A DNA stretch of 36,993 nt from a bacterium (lineage in GTDB: Bacteria > Patescibacteriota > Patescibacteriia > 2-12-FULL-60-25), in assembly GCA_021806685.1 (NCBI GenBank), contig JAJZQU010000005.1, positions 1 through 36,993 of the forward strand. Reading direction: 5' to 3'. A program made the translations under genes and the position numbers. Positions 26,799-35,021 of this stretch are shown piece after piece. A model generated the notes under the pieces. The model was not told where the DNA came from and searched no databases. It saw only the letters and a program-made list of their open reading frames with translations. How positions within the stretch are numbered: position 1 is the first letter of the stretch; each line of letters starts with the position of its first letter.

Positions 26799-27499
26799 AT
26801 TTTTGGCTTGCCATTTTTAAGCTCTAAGAGCTTGCTCCTGATATAAAAAACCACTCCACCGGCGATTAGGATGAAAAGCACGGCGCCAATCCGACCCGGC
26901 CAGGCACCCGAAGCTCGCCAAGCCGTACCAAAAAAGAATCCGACCAAAACATAGAAAAACGACCACAGGATGGCACTGACCACATTCCAAAAAAAGAATG
27001 TCCTAAACCGCATGTGCATCAAGCCGGCAATAAACGGTATGAGCGGGCGTAAAGGTCCGATAAACCTGCCCAAAAAAATGCTTTTTGATCCGTATTTCTC
27101 AAAAAAATTCTTACCCAACTCAAAATGTGAGGCCTTGAGGATCCTAACTTCATCCTTAAAATATTTTAATCCCTTACTCCCTAACCAATAACTTACTCCA
27201 TCGCCGATTACAGCACCGATAAAAGCTAAAAGCATCAACCACCAAATGTTAAATAGGCCTTCTGAGGCCAATAGCCCGAAAACAACAGTGATGGTCGTGC
27301 CCGGCATGAGCAAGCCGACCACGGCCAATGATTCAAAAGCTGAAACCAGAAATAAAATCCAATAACCCCAAGATTGGTAAATCTCAATAAATAGCATCAA
27401 ACGGTCGAATCTATGCATAACTGAAGCAATAATCAGGATATAGCATATACCTCGGCCTGGCAATGAAAAAACCCTCAGCAAATGCGAGGGTTCTTTCAT
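26795..27499 (-). CDS. DedA / SNARE-associated family membrane protein (start probably within N-terminal portion)
   Basis: FESLAVVGLLMPGTTITVVFGLLA, GDGVSYWLGSKG, FLGRFIGPLRPLIPFIAG. Confidence 0.9.
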   Translation of the reverse strand: MKEPSHLLRVFSLPGRGICYILIIASVMHRFDRLMLFIEIYQSWGYWILFLVSAFESLAVVGLLMPGTTITVVFGLLASEGLFNIWWLMLLAFIGAVIGDGVSYWLGSKGLKYFKDEVRILKASHFELGKNFFEKYGSKSIFLGRFIGPLRPLIPFIAGLMHMRFRTFFFWNVVSAILWSFFYVLVGFFFGTAWRASGAWPGRIGAVLFILIAGGVVFYIRSKLLELKNGKPKI

Positions 27500-27575
27500 G
27501 GTGGGCGTGCCTGGATTCGAACCAGGGACCTTTACATTATCAGTGTAACGCTCTAACCAACTGAGCTACACGCCC
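27499..27575 (-). tRNA. tRNA-Ile(GAU), CCA encoded
   Basis: GGGCGTGTAGCTCAGTTGGTTAGAGCGTTACACTGATAATGTAAAGG...CACGCCCACCA. Confidence 0.96.
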
Positions 27576-27576
27576 A

Positions 27577-27651
27577 TGGTGCCGAGGGCGGGGATTGAAC
27601 CCGCGACGCAAGGATTTTCAGTCCTTCGCTCTACCACTGAGCTACCTCGGC
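27577..27651 (-). tRNA. tRNA-Phe(GAA), CCA encoded
   Basis: GCCGAGGTAGCTCAGTGGTAGAGCGAAGGACTGAAAATCCTT...CCTCGGCACCA. Confidence 0.96.
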
Positions 27652-27770
27652 TGGACGGGCGTTATATTACCCAAGAACGAGCTATTGTGCAAGACCCTGG
27701 ATTAACAGAAAAAAACACAGGGTAGCGGGAATCTTAAAAACAAAAAATCCCCTTGCAGGGATCTTTTGTT

Positions 27771-27845
27771 TGGAGCGGGTAGCGGGAATCGAACCCGCCT
27801 CTCAACCTTGGAAGGGTCGCATAATAGCCACTATACGATACCCGC
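27771..27845 (-). tRNA. tRNA-Gly(UCC), CCA encoded
   Basis: GCGGGTATCGTATAGTGGCTATTATGCGACCCTTCCAAGGTTGAGAGGCGGGTTCGATTCCCGCTACCCGCTCCA. Confidence 0.95.
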
Positions 27846-28050
27846 AATATAATTTTGAAATGAGGGTGAGTAGCCTGCCCCGAGCGCAGGCCAGCTCAGC
27901 TGGCCGTAGTCTAGGGGATACCCGCTTATTCTAATTGACAATTACTGACTGGCAATAAGTTATCAGAAGAAAAACTATGACGCAAGACATAAATGCTCGA
28001 CAAAAATCATCAGTTCGGATATTATGGCGCAGTTAATTTGGCCCATGAGT

Positions 28051-28124
28051 CGGGGCGTGGCGCAGTTGGCTAGCGCGCCTGCTTTGGGAGCAGGAGGCCG
28101 CGAGTTCAAGTCTCGCCGCCCCGA
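28051..28124 (+). tRNA. tRNA-Pro(UGG), CCA not encoded
   Basis: CGGGGCGTGGCGCAGTTGGCTAGCGCGCCTGCTTTGGGAGCAGGAGGCCGCGAGTTCAAGTCTCGCCGCCCCGA then CTC. Confidence 0.95.
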
Positions 28125-28138
28125 CTCATAAGCTAAAT

Positions 28139-28414
28139 ATGTTTTTCGTCTATTTTTTAAAGAGTAGGTCCAATGGGGATGTTTATGTTGGATCGACCGG
28201 TCAGATACCAGAAGCCCGTCTTAAACAACACAATCTTGGTAGTAATCAATGGACAAGAAACAACGGTTTTTTCGATCTGATTTATTACGAAGCTTATGTC
28301 TGCATCGAGGATGCCCATAATAGGGAAATATTCTACAAATCAGGGTTTGGCCGAAAAGTTAGAGATGCGATTATTGGCGTGGCGCAGTTTCCGCCAGAGG
28401 CGGACAAGGGCTAG
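28139..28414 (+). CDS. GIY-YIG family nuclease
   Basis: MFFVYFLKSRSNGDVYVGSTGQIPEARLKQHNLG...LIYYEAYVCIEDAHNREIFYKSGFGRK; 3' end runs into a tRNA-Pro-derived sequence. Confidence 0.85.
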   Translation: MFFVYFLKSRSNGDVYVGSTGQIPEARLKQHNLGSNQWTRNNGFFDLIYYEAYVCIEDAHNREIFYKSGFGRKVRDAIIGVAQFPPEADKG

Positions 28415-28507
28415 TGCTTGTCTGCCTATGGCAGACGCCTGCTTTTCATGTGCCTCTGGCACATGGGAGCAGGAGGCCGCGAGTTCAAGTCTCGCCGCCC
28501 CGACTCA
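28376..28507 (+). pseudogene. Second tRNA-Pro copy interrupted by three 19-nt hairpins
   Basis: GGCGTGGCGCAGTT-[28390-28408]-GGCTAGTGC-[28418-28436]-GCCTGCTTT-[28446-28464]-GGGAGCAGGAGGCCGCGAGTTCAAGTCTCGCCGCCCCGACTCATAAGCTAAA. Confidence 0.85.
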
Positions 28508-28571
28508 TAAGCTAAAACTATGGTTGGCGAGAGCCATACAAAAAGACCGGGTAAAACCGGTCTTTTGGAAT

Positions 28572-29144
28572 TTAGTTGCTGGATGCTGGTTCTTTTGGCT
28601 GGAGCTCCCAGGTGACAATGACTGTTGATTTGCCCTTGGCAGCATCATCCGATGGCCCAATATTCATGCTCATCTTTTCATTATCCTTGGTAAAGGTCTG
28701 CATCACGGCTTTGTCATAGGCCAGATTTGAATCTTCTTTCCAACCCTTGTCTTTGGCCTCTTTGTTGTACCATTCAACAACCTTGCTTACTTCGTCACCG
28801 GAATAAAACATCACCCAAGCGCTATCCCCGTTCTCATGCGAGACAGTCACGCCAGAGACTTTAGCCCCGGGATAAATTAAGGCGCTCTTGGGAAAATCAT
28901 CAGGGAGTTTTACATCCTCACCAAAGGCCGTTGTGCCGCCTGTCTTGCTGTCTTTATAGGTAATTTGGTTGCCGCCTTCTTTAATATCTACCTTACCGCC
29001 TGTGACCTTGCCTAAAATGCCCTCAGCAACTTTTTCATTAATCTTATCTTGGGCTTTCTGGAAAGGGTTGCACCCCAAACCATAAAGTGACAAAACAGCG
29101 ACTGCGCTAAGGACCAATGCAAATGAGATTGACTGTCTTCGCAT
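28572..29144 (-). CDS. Predicted lipoprotein
   Basis: Signal sequence with lipobox-like LYGLGC. Confidence 0.75.
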   Translation of the reverse strand: MRRQSISFALVLSAVAVLSLYGLGCNPFQKAQDKINEKVAEGILGKVTGGKVDIKEGGNQITYKDSKTGGTTAFGEDVKLPDDFPKSALIYPGAKVSGVTVSHENGDSAWVMFYSGDEVSKVVEWYNKEAKDKGWKEDSNLAYDKAVMQTFTKDNEKMSMNIGPSDDAAKGKSTVIVTWELQPKEPASSN

Positions 29145-29189
29145 ATGAAAAAAAATTAAATAAAAGTTCTTAATAAACAGAATTGTAGT

Positions 29190-29906
29190 TCAATATCTCT
29201 CGAAACGCAATCTTTTTTCAGTCTCAACGCCCTTGGCCTGCAGTAATTGGCGCACGCTGTCCATCAAAGCCACTGGACCGCACGTCATAAATTCCCCATT
29301 GGAAAAATCTTTTACGTACTTATCCAACATTTCCTCATCAAAACGATGGCATTCGCCCGGCCAACCGCTCGGACATTCCCTGGTCACAATCGGAACGTAC
29401 TTGAAGTTAGGATACTTTTTTGAAAGCTCCATGAACTCAGCATGGTACATCAAGTCATCTTCATTCTGTCCGGAATAAAAGAGAACCAATTCTTGGCCAA
29501 GCCCGGTCAACAAGCTCTCGCGGATATGGGACCTAAAAGGCGTCATGCCGACCCCACCTGCAAAAAATACTATTCGTTTGGCATTTTTATTCAAAGTAAA
29601 TGTCCCAAAAGGGCCTTGAATGTTGTAAATCGTACCGGGCTGGCAAGCGCAGAGCGCATGGGAAAAAGAACCTTGGGCCCTGATGCCGAATTCAATCTGT
29701 TGCTGGGACTCGCAAGGCGCAGAAGCCAGAGAAAAAGCCCTGGGATGAGTTGTTGCACCGTCATCGTTTGGTTCGCGCACCATTACGAACTGGCCAGCCT
29801 CAAAAGGGAAAACCGGCTCGTTGTCAGCGGGCTCTAAAACCAACCGGCAAAGGTCTTCAGCCGGGCTTTCTCTTTTAACTACCTTGAATGGCCTGATGGG
29901 TAACAT
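29190..29906 (-). CDS. FAD/NAD(P)-binding oxidoreductase (ferredoxin reductase-like)
   Basis: HPRAFSLASAP, VFFAGGVGMTPFRSHI, MTCGPVALMDSV. Confidence 0.9.
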   Translation of the reverse strand: MLPIRPFKVVKRESPAEDLCRLVLEPADNEPVFPFEAGQFVMVREPNDDGATTHPRAFSLASAPCESQQQIEFGIRAQGSFSHALCACQPGTIYNIQGPFGTFTLNKNAKRIVFFAGGVGMTPFRSHIRESLLTGLGQELVLFYSGQNEDDLMYHAEFMELSKKYPNFKYVPIVTRECPSGWPGECHRFDEEMLDKYVKDFSNGEFMTCGPVALMDSVRQLLQAKGVETEKRLRFERY

Positions 29907-29935
29907 ACGAATATTGACAATACCATAAATTTAGA

Positions 29936-30055
29936 AAACACCAAACACCAAGATACAAGATACAAACAAACTCCAAGCTCCAAAACTTCAAAACACCAAT
30001 TGGCTTTTGAATGTTTGCTATTTGTTTGTTACTTGGTTTTTGTTTCTTGGTGTTT
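29936..30055. repeat. Imperfect long palindrome of short repeated words
   Basis: AAACACCAAG (29943-29952) ... CCAATTGG centre (29996-30003) ... CTTGGTGTTT (30046-30055). Confidence 0.65.
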
Positions 30056-30491
30056 ACGGCGCAAAGTATCGCGACAGAACTTCATCTGATTGCAGTTTCG
30101 CGACATTGCGCCGGTATTGGGTCCAAAATGGCGGGTGATGGATCATCCGGACAAGGCGGAACCATTGGCGATAGATGCGCGGCGGTTTTTGGTGGTGCGC
30201 CAGCTCGTGCGCGACGACCCTCAAGATGGCGTCTATCTTGCGCGTTTTCATTGTCCGCGGGGTATAGAGGTCGATAGTGATTAATTTTTGGTTCAGTCGC
30301 GTATAGCCATAGACAACCGAGCGTAACCTCCCCTCTCCCCTTGTACGCCGGCGCATTGGCCGCAACTCAAAACCCGGCATTTCCAAAACCAGCAACACCC
30401 TTTGGAAAAGATGTTCGACTAGCGCCTCATGACGAGGATCAAGAATGTCTGGCACAAAAAACAGTTTACGGCAGTTGCCCCTAACCTTCAA
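30054..30491 (-). CDS. Zinc metallopeptidase-like protein (HExxH)
   Basis: ILRVVAHELAHHQKPPRIYRQWFRLVRMIHHPPFW. Confidence 0.7.
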   Translation of the reverse strand: MKVRGNCRKLFFVPDILDPRHEALVEHLFQRVLLVLEMPGFELRPMRRRTRGEGRLRSVVYGYTRLNQKLITIDLYTPRTMKTRKIDAILRVVAHELAHHQKPPRIYRQWFRLVRMIHHPPFWTQYRRNVAKLQSDEVLSRYFAP

Positions 30492-30556
30492 GGATTGACG
30501 ACTAAGCGAAATCGTGTAATATAACCGCAGTCGTTCTTCGGGAGAAAAGAGGGCCC

Positions 30557-30772
30557 ATGGAAAATGCCGCCTACCTGACTGTAATCAAGAAGGATGGCAA
30601 GTATTTCGCCATCCTCTCTTCCAAGGAGTTGCCCCCATCAATTCCTGACACGCGCCACATCTTCACCCTGGATGAGCCACTCGTCAGCATAGCCTCGATT
30701 GAAACTCTCCGGGGGAAAGCCCGGGACGAGGCCAGGAAGCTGGGCATCACTTGGGTCAACGGTTTGGACTAA
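30557..30772 (+). CDS. Hypothetical small protein
   Basis: 71 aa, purine-rich SD region. Confidence 0.55.
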   Translation: MENAAYLTVIKKDGKYFAILSSKELPPSIPDTRHIFTLDEPLVSIASIETLRGKARDEARKLGITWVNGLD

Positions 30773-30789
30773 GTTCGAAGGAGGATGAC

Positions 30790-31080
30790 ATGCGATTGCG
30801 CGCCTACTACAAGCTTGTTGTTCGATCGTTCCATAGAGGGCTCAAGTCTGCCCATGGCGTTGACCCCGTCTCACTTCGGTACGAAGGCCTGGTCGCTGAC
30901 CTCAAGGACCAGGACTTCGACGACCAGTACATCTTCATCGAGTTCCTGCGGTTCACCCTCGACTACAAGGATGGCCCGCATGCGCACTTGATCGCCAAGC
31001 TGCTCGACCTGATCGCAGAGCAGCGCAAAGACGCTTACTCCAAACTCACTGAGTTGGTCGGCGTCCAAGTCCCTGCGTAG
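30790..31080 (+). CDS. Hypothetical small protein
   Basis: SD GGAGGATGAC then ATG; 96 aa. Confidence 0.6.
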   Translation: MRLRAYYKLVVRSFHRGLKSAHGVDPVSLRYEGLVADLKDQDFDDQYIFIEFLRFTLDYKDGPHAHLIAKLLDLIAEQRKDAYSKLTELVGVQVPA

Positions 31081-31124
31081 CCATCTGCTTCATGCCTGAG
31101 AAGAATCTGCTTCCAGGTATTTTT

Positions 31125-31427
31125 TTATGCCTTATCTTCCAGCATTATGCCATCTGCGCCTTTATAAACCCGGTGACGGTTTTTCTCTAGCTTTTCGAGG
31201 ATCTCTTTTTCCAAATTAATGTCCAACATTTGCGCCAGTCCGAGCAAATATATCGCGATATCAGCCAACTCTTCGCCTACGTCAGATTGTTTGTACCTAA
31301 AAGCCTTGAAAGCCTCGGCAACTTCCGTATTCATGAGGCAAAACTCGACGGCTATATCGGTCGTGTTAAAACCCTTGGCAACTTTGTTGTCGAAAGCTTC
31401 TTTTTGAAGCTGGCTTAGGTCGATCAT
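31125..31427 (-). CDS. MazG-like nucleotide pyrophosphohydrolase
   Basis: NTEVAEAFKAFR...VGEELADIAIYLLGLA. Confidence 0.85.
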   Translation of the reverse strand: MIDLSQLQKEAFDNKVAKGFNTTDIAVEFCLMNTEVAEAFKAFRYKQSDVGEELADIAIYLLGLAQMLDINLEKEILEKLEKNRHRVYKGADGIMLEDKA

Positions 31428-31536
31428 ACAACAAGATTATTACCAAAGAGTGTTGGTTGCGCAAGCCCGATCCTCCTCTTGAATAATCAAAAATTATGTG
31501 CTAGGTTCTGCTGTACCGTAAACCCAGGAGGAAGAG

Positions 31537-31863
31537 ATGCGAAACGGAACAATTCCACTCTCAGTCCCCGGCGCCCAGGCCTATCGGCCGGCAAACATGA
31601 TCGAGAGGTTCAGCCTCTATCACGACCTGGCCAAGTTGGCCAAGGCCAAATCTAATGGTAAGGGATATGAGGATGGGACGACTTGCGTCTTCACTCGTGA
31701 AGAGGTCGAGAATGCCCTCCTCTCCCAGCACATTCACGCCAACGATCTCCCGTTGGCTATCCAAAACTGCCTCAACTCCCAGCTCCTGGAAGAGAGAGAC
31801 GATGGCTTCCATGCCACCAACAACGGCCTCTCCAACTATTACTGCATGCTGCGGCGAGTCTGA
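31537..31863 (+). CDS. Hypothetical protein
   Basis: SD AGGAGGAAGAG, terminator-like hairpin + T7 downstream. Confidence 0.55.
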   Translation: MRNGTIPLSVPGAQAYRPANMIERFSLYHDLAKLAKAKSNGKGYEDGTTCVFTREEVENALLSQHIHANDLPLAIQNCLNSQLLEERDDGFHATNNGLSNYYCMLRRV

Positions 31864-31897
31864 TCTTACGCCCCGGTTCTCCTCTACGAACCGCGGG

Positions 31898-32332
31898 CTA
31901 TTTTTTTATCTTACTTAGATCGCCATTAAGCACAACCGGCTGCATGGCCTTGATTTCATCCGTATACCCCATGTCAGGAATACCGTTCAACAAGTAGAGC
32001 GGCTTTTCAAGCACATGCGCAAAGCCCATTTCCATAAGCGCGTTGCCGCCTATGTAGTTCTTGATGCCTTTCTTGTCGTAATTCGCCACCAGAAGAGCAT
32101 CCGAGTCTTTAATCACTCGCCAATAGCGTCGAATCGCATCGTCCTTAATGCTTCGTGAAGCAAAAGTGCCGTCTTCTTTTTCACGGCGGATATCATCCAA
32201 GTTAACCTCGCCGCGCAGGATTGCCTGAGAGGTAGGCGGGATATGGACCTCATGACCCATCTCCTCCAATTTTTCCTTAATACCCAAAATTTCAGGCGTG
32301 AAATCCAGGCTAACGCAGATGGTAATGGTCAT
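31898..32332 (-). CDS. Nucleoside 2-deoxyribosyltransferase-like protein
   Basis: SDALLVANYDKKGIKNYIGGNALMEMGFAHVLEKPLYLLN. Confidence 0.7.
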   Translation of the reverse strand: MTITICVSLDFTPEILGIKEKLEEMGHEVHIPPTSQAILRGEVNLDDIRREKEDGTFASRSIKDDAIRRYWRVIKDSDALLVANYDKKGIKNYIGGNALMEMGFAHVLEKPLYLLNGIPDMGYTDEIKAMQPVVLNGDLSKIKK

Positions 32333-32336
32333 ATCC

Positions 32337-32948
32337 TTACATTAAATCATTTAGACCAGATATATCGTCAAAAATATAATCCGGGTTAGCTTCCGCGAGT
32401 CTTTGTCTCGGCTCAAAACCCCAAGCCAATCCAATAGTCTTTAGATTCGCGTCTTTCCCGGCTTCGATATCTCCCCGGCAATCGCCAACAAAATAAGAGC
32501 ATGTTGAATCCAGCCCGAATCTCTCGACAATGTATTTTGCTGATTCTCTCTTGTCCTCGTCCTCGCCTATCACTTGATCGAAATAAGCGGCAAGACCGGA
32601 TTTTCCAACTCCCGGTAAAAGCTTTTCAAGGGGGTCTGAACTAATCACAAAAATTTTATGTCCAGCATCATAGAGCCGCTTAATTGATTCCGCGACTCCA
32701 GGGAATAAATCCGGGTCTTTCAACTGACAAAAATAATTTGCGAACATTTGATCCTGCTTTTCCTTGGTTAAATCAGGAAAATACTTGTTCCAAAACTTCA
32801 TGTAAGGAGTCACATAGTTCAAGCGTAATTCTTCAGGAGTCAGAGGCTTTCCTCCCAAATCTTTAAACATGCGTTCGCACACCTGGTGAAAGCCGCTAAA
32901 ATTATCAGCCAACGTTCCTGACCAATCAAAGATAAAACCTTTGTTCAT
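32337..32948 (-). CDS. HAD-family hydrolase
   Basis: FIFDWSGTLADN, FVISSDP, YFVGDCRGDIEAGKDANLKTIGLAWGF. Confidence 0.9.
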   Translation of the reverse strand: MNKGFIFDWSGTLADNFSGFHQVCERMFKDLGGKPLTPEELRLNYVTPYMKFWNKYFPDLTKEKQDQMFANYFCQLKDPDLFPGVAESIKRLYDAGHKIFVISSDPLEKLLPGVGKSGLAAYFDQVIGEDEDKRESAKYIVERFGLDSTCSYFVGDCRGDIEAGKDANLKTIGLAWGFEPRQRLAEANPDYIFDDISGLNDLM

Positions 32949-33514
32949 ACTTCAATTTCATTTATAAACTTATCACTCTTATAATGTTGCTCGAGATAAT
33001 ACGCTGATGCCTTGTCGAGGATGGAAATATCTTTTACGAGCTCTGCGGCTCTAGCTGAAAAAGACTTAATATACTCTGCGGCGCCTTCAATATCTTCAAC
33101 AACCACATCACATGGCACGGCCACAAAAGGATGCACCCAATCCCTAAACATTTTTCCCCTGATTTCCGTCTCAGTTTTATTGAACTTTCCGCCTTTGGGG
33201 GCGATGCCGACCAATGGCTTACAGTAATACTTTGCAATCAGCATTTCCTGCGAACCGCCCACACTGATGTCATCCGTCAAATTCACAATGACCAAATCAG
33301 CTGAGTTGATCATGAAACAGTCCCTGCCCAAAATCAGCTTGGCATCATTTTCATCCAAATCAAAATCACCTCTGCTCTGCGTGGGATCAAGGTTTACGAT
33401 TTCTAACCCCGAGAGTTCTGCCAGCTTGGCACAAAAACCTCCACGCCAATCATGACGGCCAAAAACTGAGTTAGGCGAGACCTTGCCAGCGACGTAGACC
33501 TTGAGCTTCTGCAT
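32945..33514 (-). CDS. Nucleoside 2-deoxyribosyltransferase-like protein
   Basis: KVYVAGKVSPNSVFGRHDWRGGF, SADLVIVNLTDDISVGGSQEMLIAKYYCKPLVGI. Confidence 0.7.
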   Translation of the reverse strand: MQKLKVYVAGKVSPNSVFGRHDWRGGFCAKLAELSGLEIVNLDPTQSRGDFDLDENDAKLILGRDCFMINSADLVIVNLTDDISVGGSQEMLIAKYYCKPLVGIAPKGGKFNKTETEIRGKMFRDWVHPFVAVPCDVVVEDIEGAAEYIKSFSARAAELVKDISILDKASAYYLEQHYKSDKFINEIEV

Positions 33515-33516
33515 AT

Positions 33517-34104
33517 TTACGAGCTTGCCTTTACCGCCCCTTCTATCTTTACTACCTTATAACCCGAACCGTTTTTCTCAAGCTCAAACACCGCACAATC
33601 TCCCAGCGACTTTAGTTCGCCCAGCTTCACAACTTCTCGAAAAAAACAGCGAATTGGGCCGCCGTGAGTCAGGACAGCGATAGTTTCATGCTGCGAGGAC
33701 GTTAATTCCTCAAAAACCCTTCTTACACGCTCCGTAAAACCCTCATAGCTCTCTGCGCCTTCTATGGTATTGCCATAAAACTTTACGGCTTCAGCCATTT
33801 CCGGATATTTTTCTTTTGCTTCGGCCTTGACCATACCTGTCATGACTCCATAGGCGTTCCTTTCCCGTAAATCGGAGTTAATTTCCATTTTACATTCTAA
33901 GCGTTCCTTTAAAATATCAGCTGTTTCCTTGGCTCTGATTCTAGGACTTGAATAGATAACCTCAATTCCCTTGTCTGTAAGCTTTTCTGCGAGTTCTCTC
34001 GCCTCTGCCAGGCCCTTTGGTGTCAAGTGATCATCATAATCACCGCCATAACGGTCTTCAATATCAGAAGTTGATTCACCGTGGCGCAATAAGAATACAT
34101 GCAT
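33517..34104 (-). CDS. Histidine phosphatase family protein
   Basis: HVFLLRHGESTSDIEDRYGG...VLTHGGPIRCF. Confidence 0.92.
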   Translation of the reverse strand: MHVFLLRHGESTSDIEDRYGGDYDDHLTPKGLAEARELAEKLTDKGIEVIYSSPRIRAKETADILKERLECKMEINSDLRERNAYGVMTGMVKAEAKEKYPEMAEAVKFYGNTIEGAESYEGFTERVRRVFEELTSSQHETIAVLTHGGPIRCFFREVVKLGELKSLGDCAVFELEKNGSGYKVVKIEGAVKASS

Positions 34105-34112
34105 AACTCTTA

Positions 34113-34970
34113 CTATTTGCTATTCGTAGCTTTCAGCTTCTCCGCATAAGTCCTCAACGTTGCCTTAACCGCTTCTTCTGTCGGGCGCATGTGGATGCCG
34201 ATTTCAGGCAAACGGAGGTTGGCCAGGATGTTGGTCGAGCGTTTTTTGGCAGCCAGGCCTTGTGCCACCAACTGCTCCTCGGTAATCCATTCATTCTTAT
34301 GGTTGGGATCAACAATCTCTTCATACCACTTCATAAAATCCCGATAGGACAGGGGCTGCGGATTAACCGCATGGAAGATGCCTGTCGCGCGTTTTTCCAT
34401 GACTTGATAAAAAACATCCAGCAGGTCGTCAATGACTGTGGCTGAATTCGAAACATCAATGACTTTTGGGTATGAAACGATTTTTGTGATGGAGTTTTTG
34501 GGCGAAGGTGTTGAATCTAATGGCAGGCGCAGACGGACAACGGCCACGTTTGGCATTGAACCTAGCACCATGTCGGCCGCGGCCTTAGTTTTGGAGTAAT
34601 AAGCTACCGGATTTGGGTAATCATCCTCGCGCCAACCGCCGGGCTGGGGCGAATCGCCATAAAAAATACAACCGCTGCCTAAGTGAGTCAGGTGGATGCC
34701 ACGCTCGGCACAAGCCTGGGCCAGCATAATCGGGAACATGGTATTGCCGACCGCTGTTTCGACTTGATGCGTTTCGCACCAATCAACATTTGGTTGGCCG
34801 GTGATGCCGGCGCAGTTCAAAACAACGTCCGGATCTTCTGTCTCCAAGACTTGTTCAATGTCCTGCGGGCTTTTAGCAAAGACAATGGACATGCGGGCTT
34901 CGGGGTAACGCTCGATGAATTTGTTGCCGATCCATCCGTTACCAAAAACTAAAATTGACATATTGGACAA
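34113..34970 (-). CDS. RmlD-like sugar-nucleotide reductase / SDR
   Basis: ILVFGNGWIGNKF, VLNCAGITGQPNVDWCE, YYSKTKAAAD. Confidence 0.88.
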   Translation of the reverse strand: MSNMSILVFGNGWIGNKFIERYPEARMSIVFAKSPQDIEQVLETEDPDVVLNCAGITGQPNVDWCETHQVETAVGNTMFPIMLAQACAERGIHLTHLGSGCIFYGDSPQPGGWREDDYPNPVAYYSKTKAAADMVLGSMPNVAVVRLRLPLDSTPSPKNSITKIVSYPKVIDVSNSATVIDDLLDVFYQVMEKRATGIFHAVNPQPLSYRDFMKWYEEIVDPNHKNEWITEEQLVAQGLAAKKRSTNILANLRLPEIGIHMRPTEEAVKATLRTYAEKLKATNSK

Positions 34971-35021
34971 GTTTAAAGCCCTATGACGGCAAAGTCAAAA
35001 TAACCTGCGGCTCGACTAAGC

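Noticed and set aside
27890-27930. Possible extra tRNA (GGCCGTAGTCTAGGGGATACCCGC...)
   Set aside because: Only a 5'-like fragment; no anticodon or T-arm can be folded. Listed only as a fragment.
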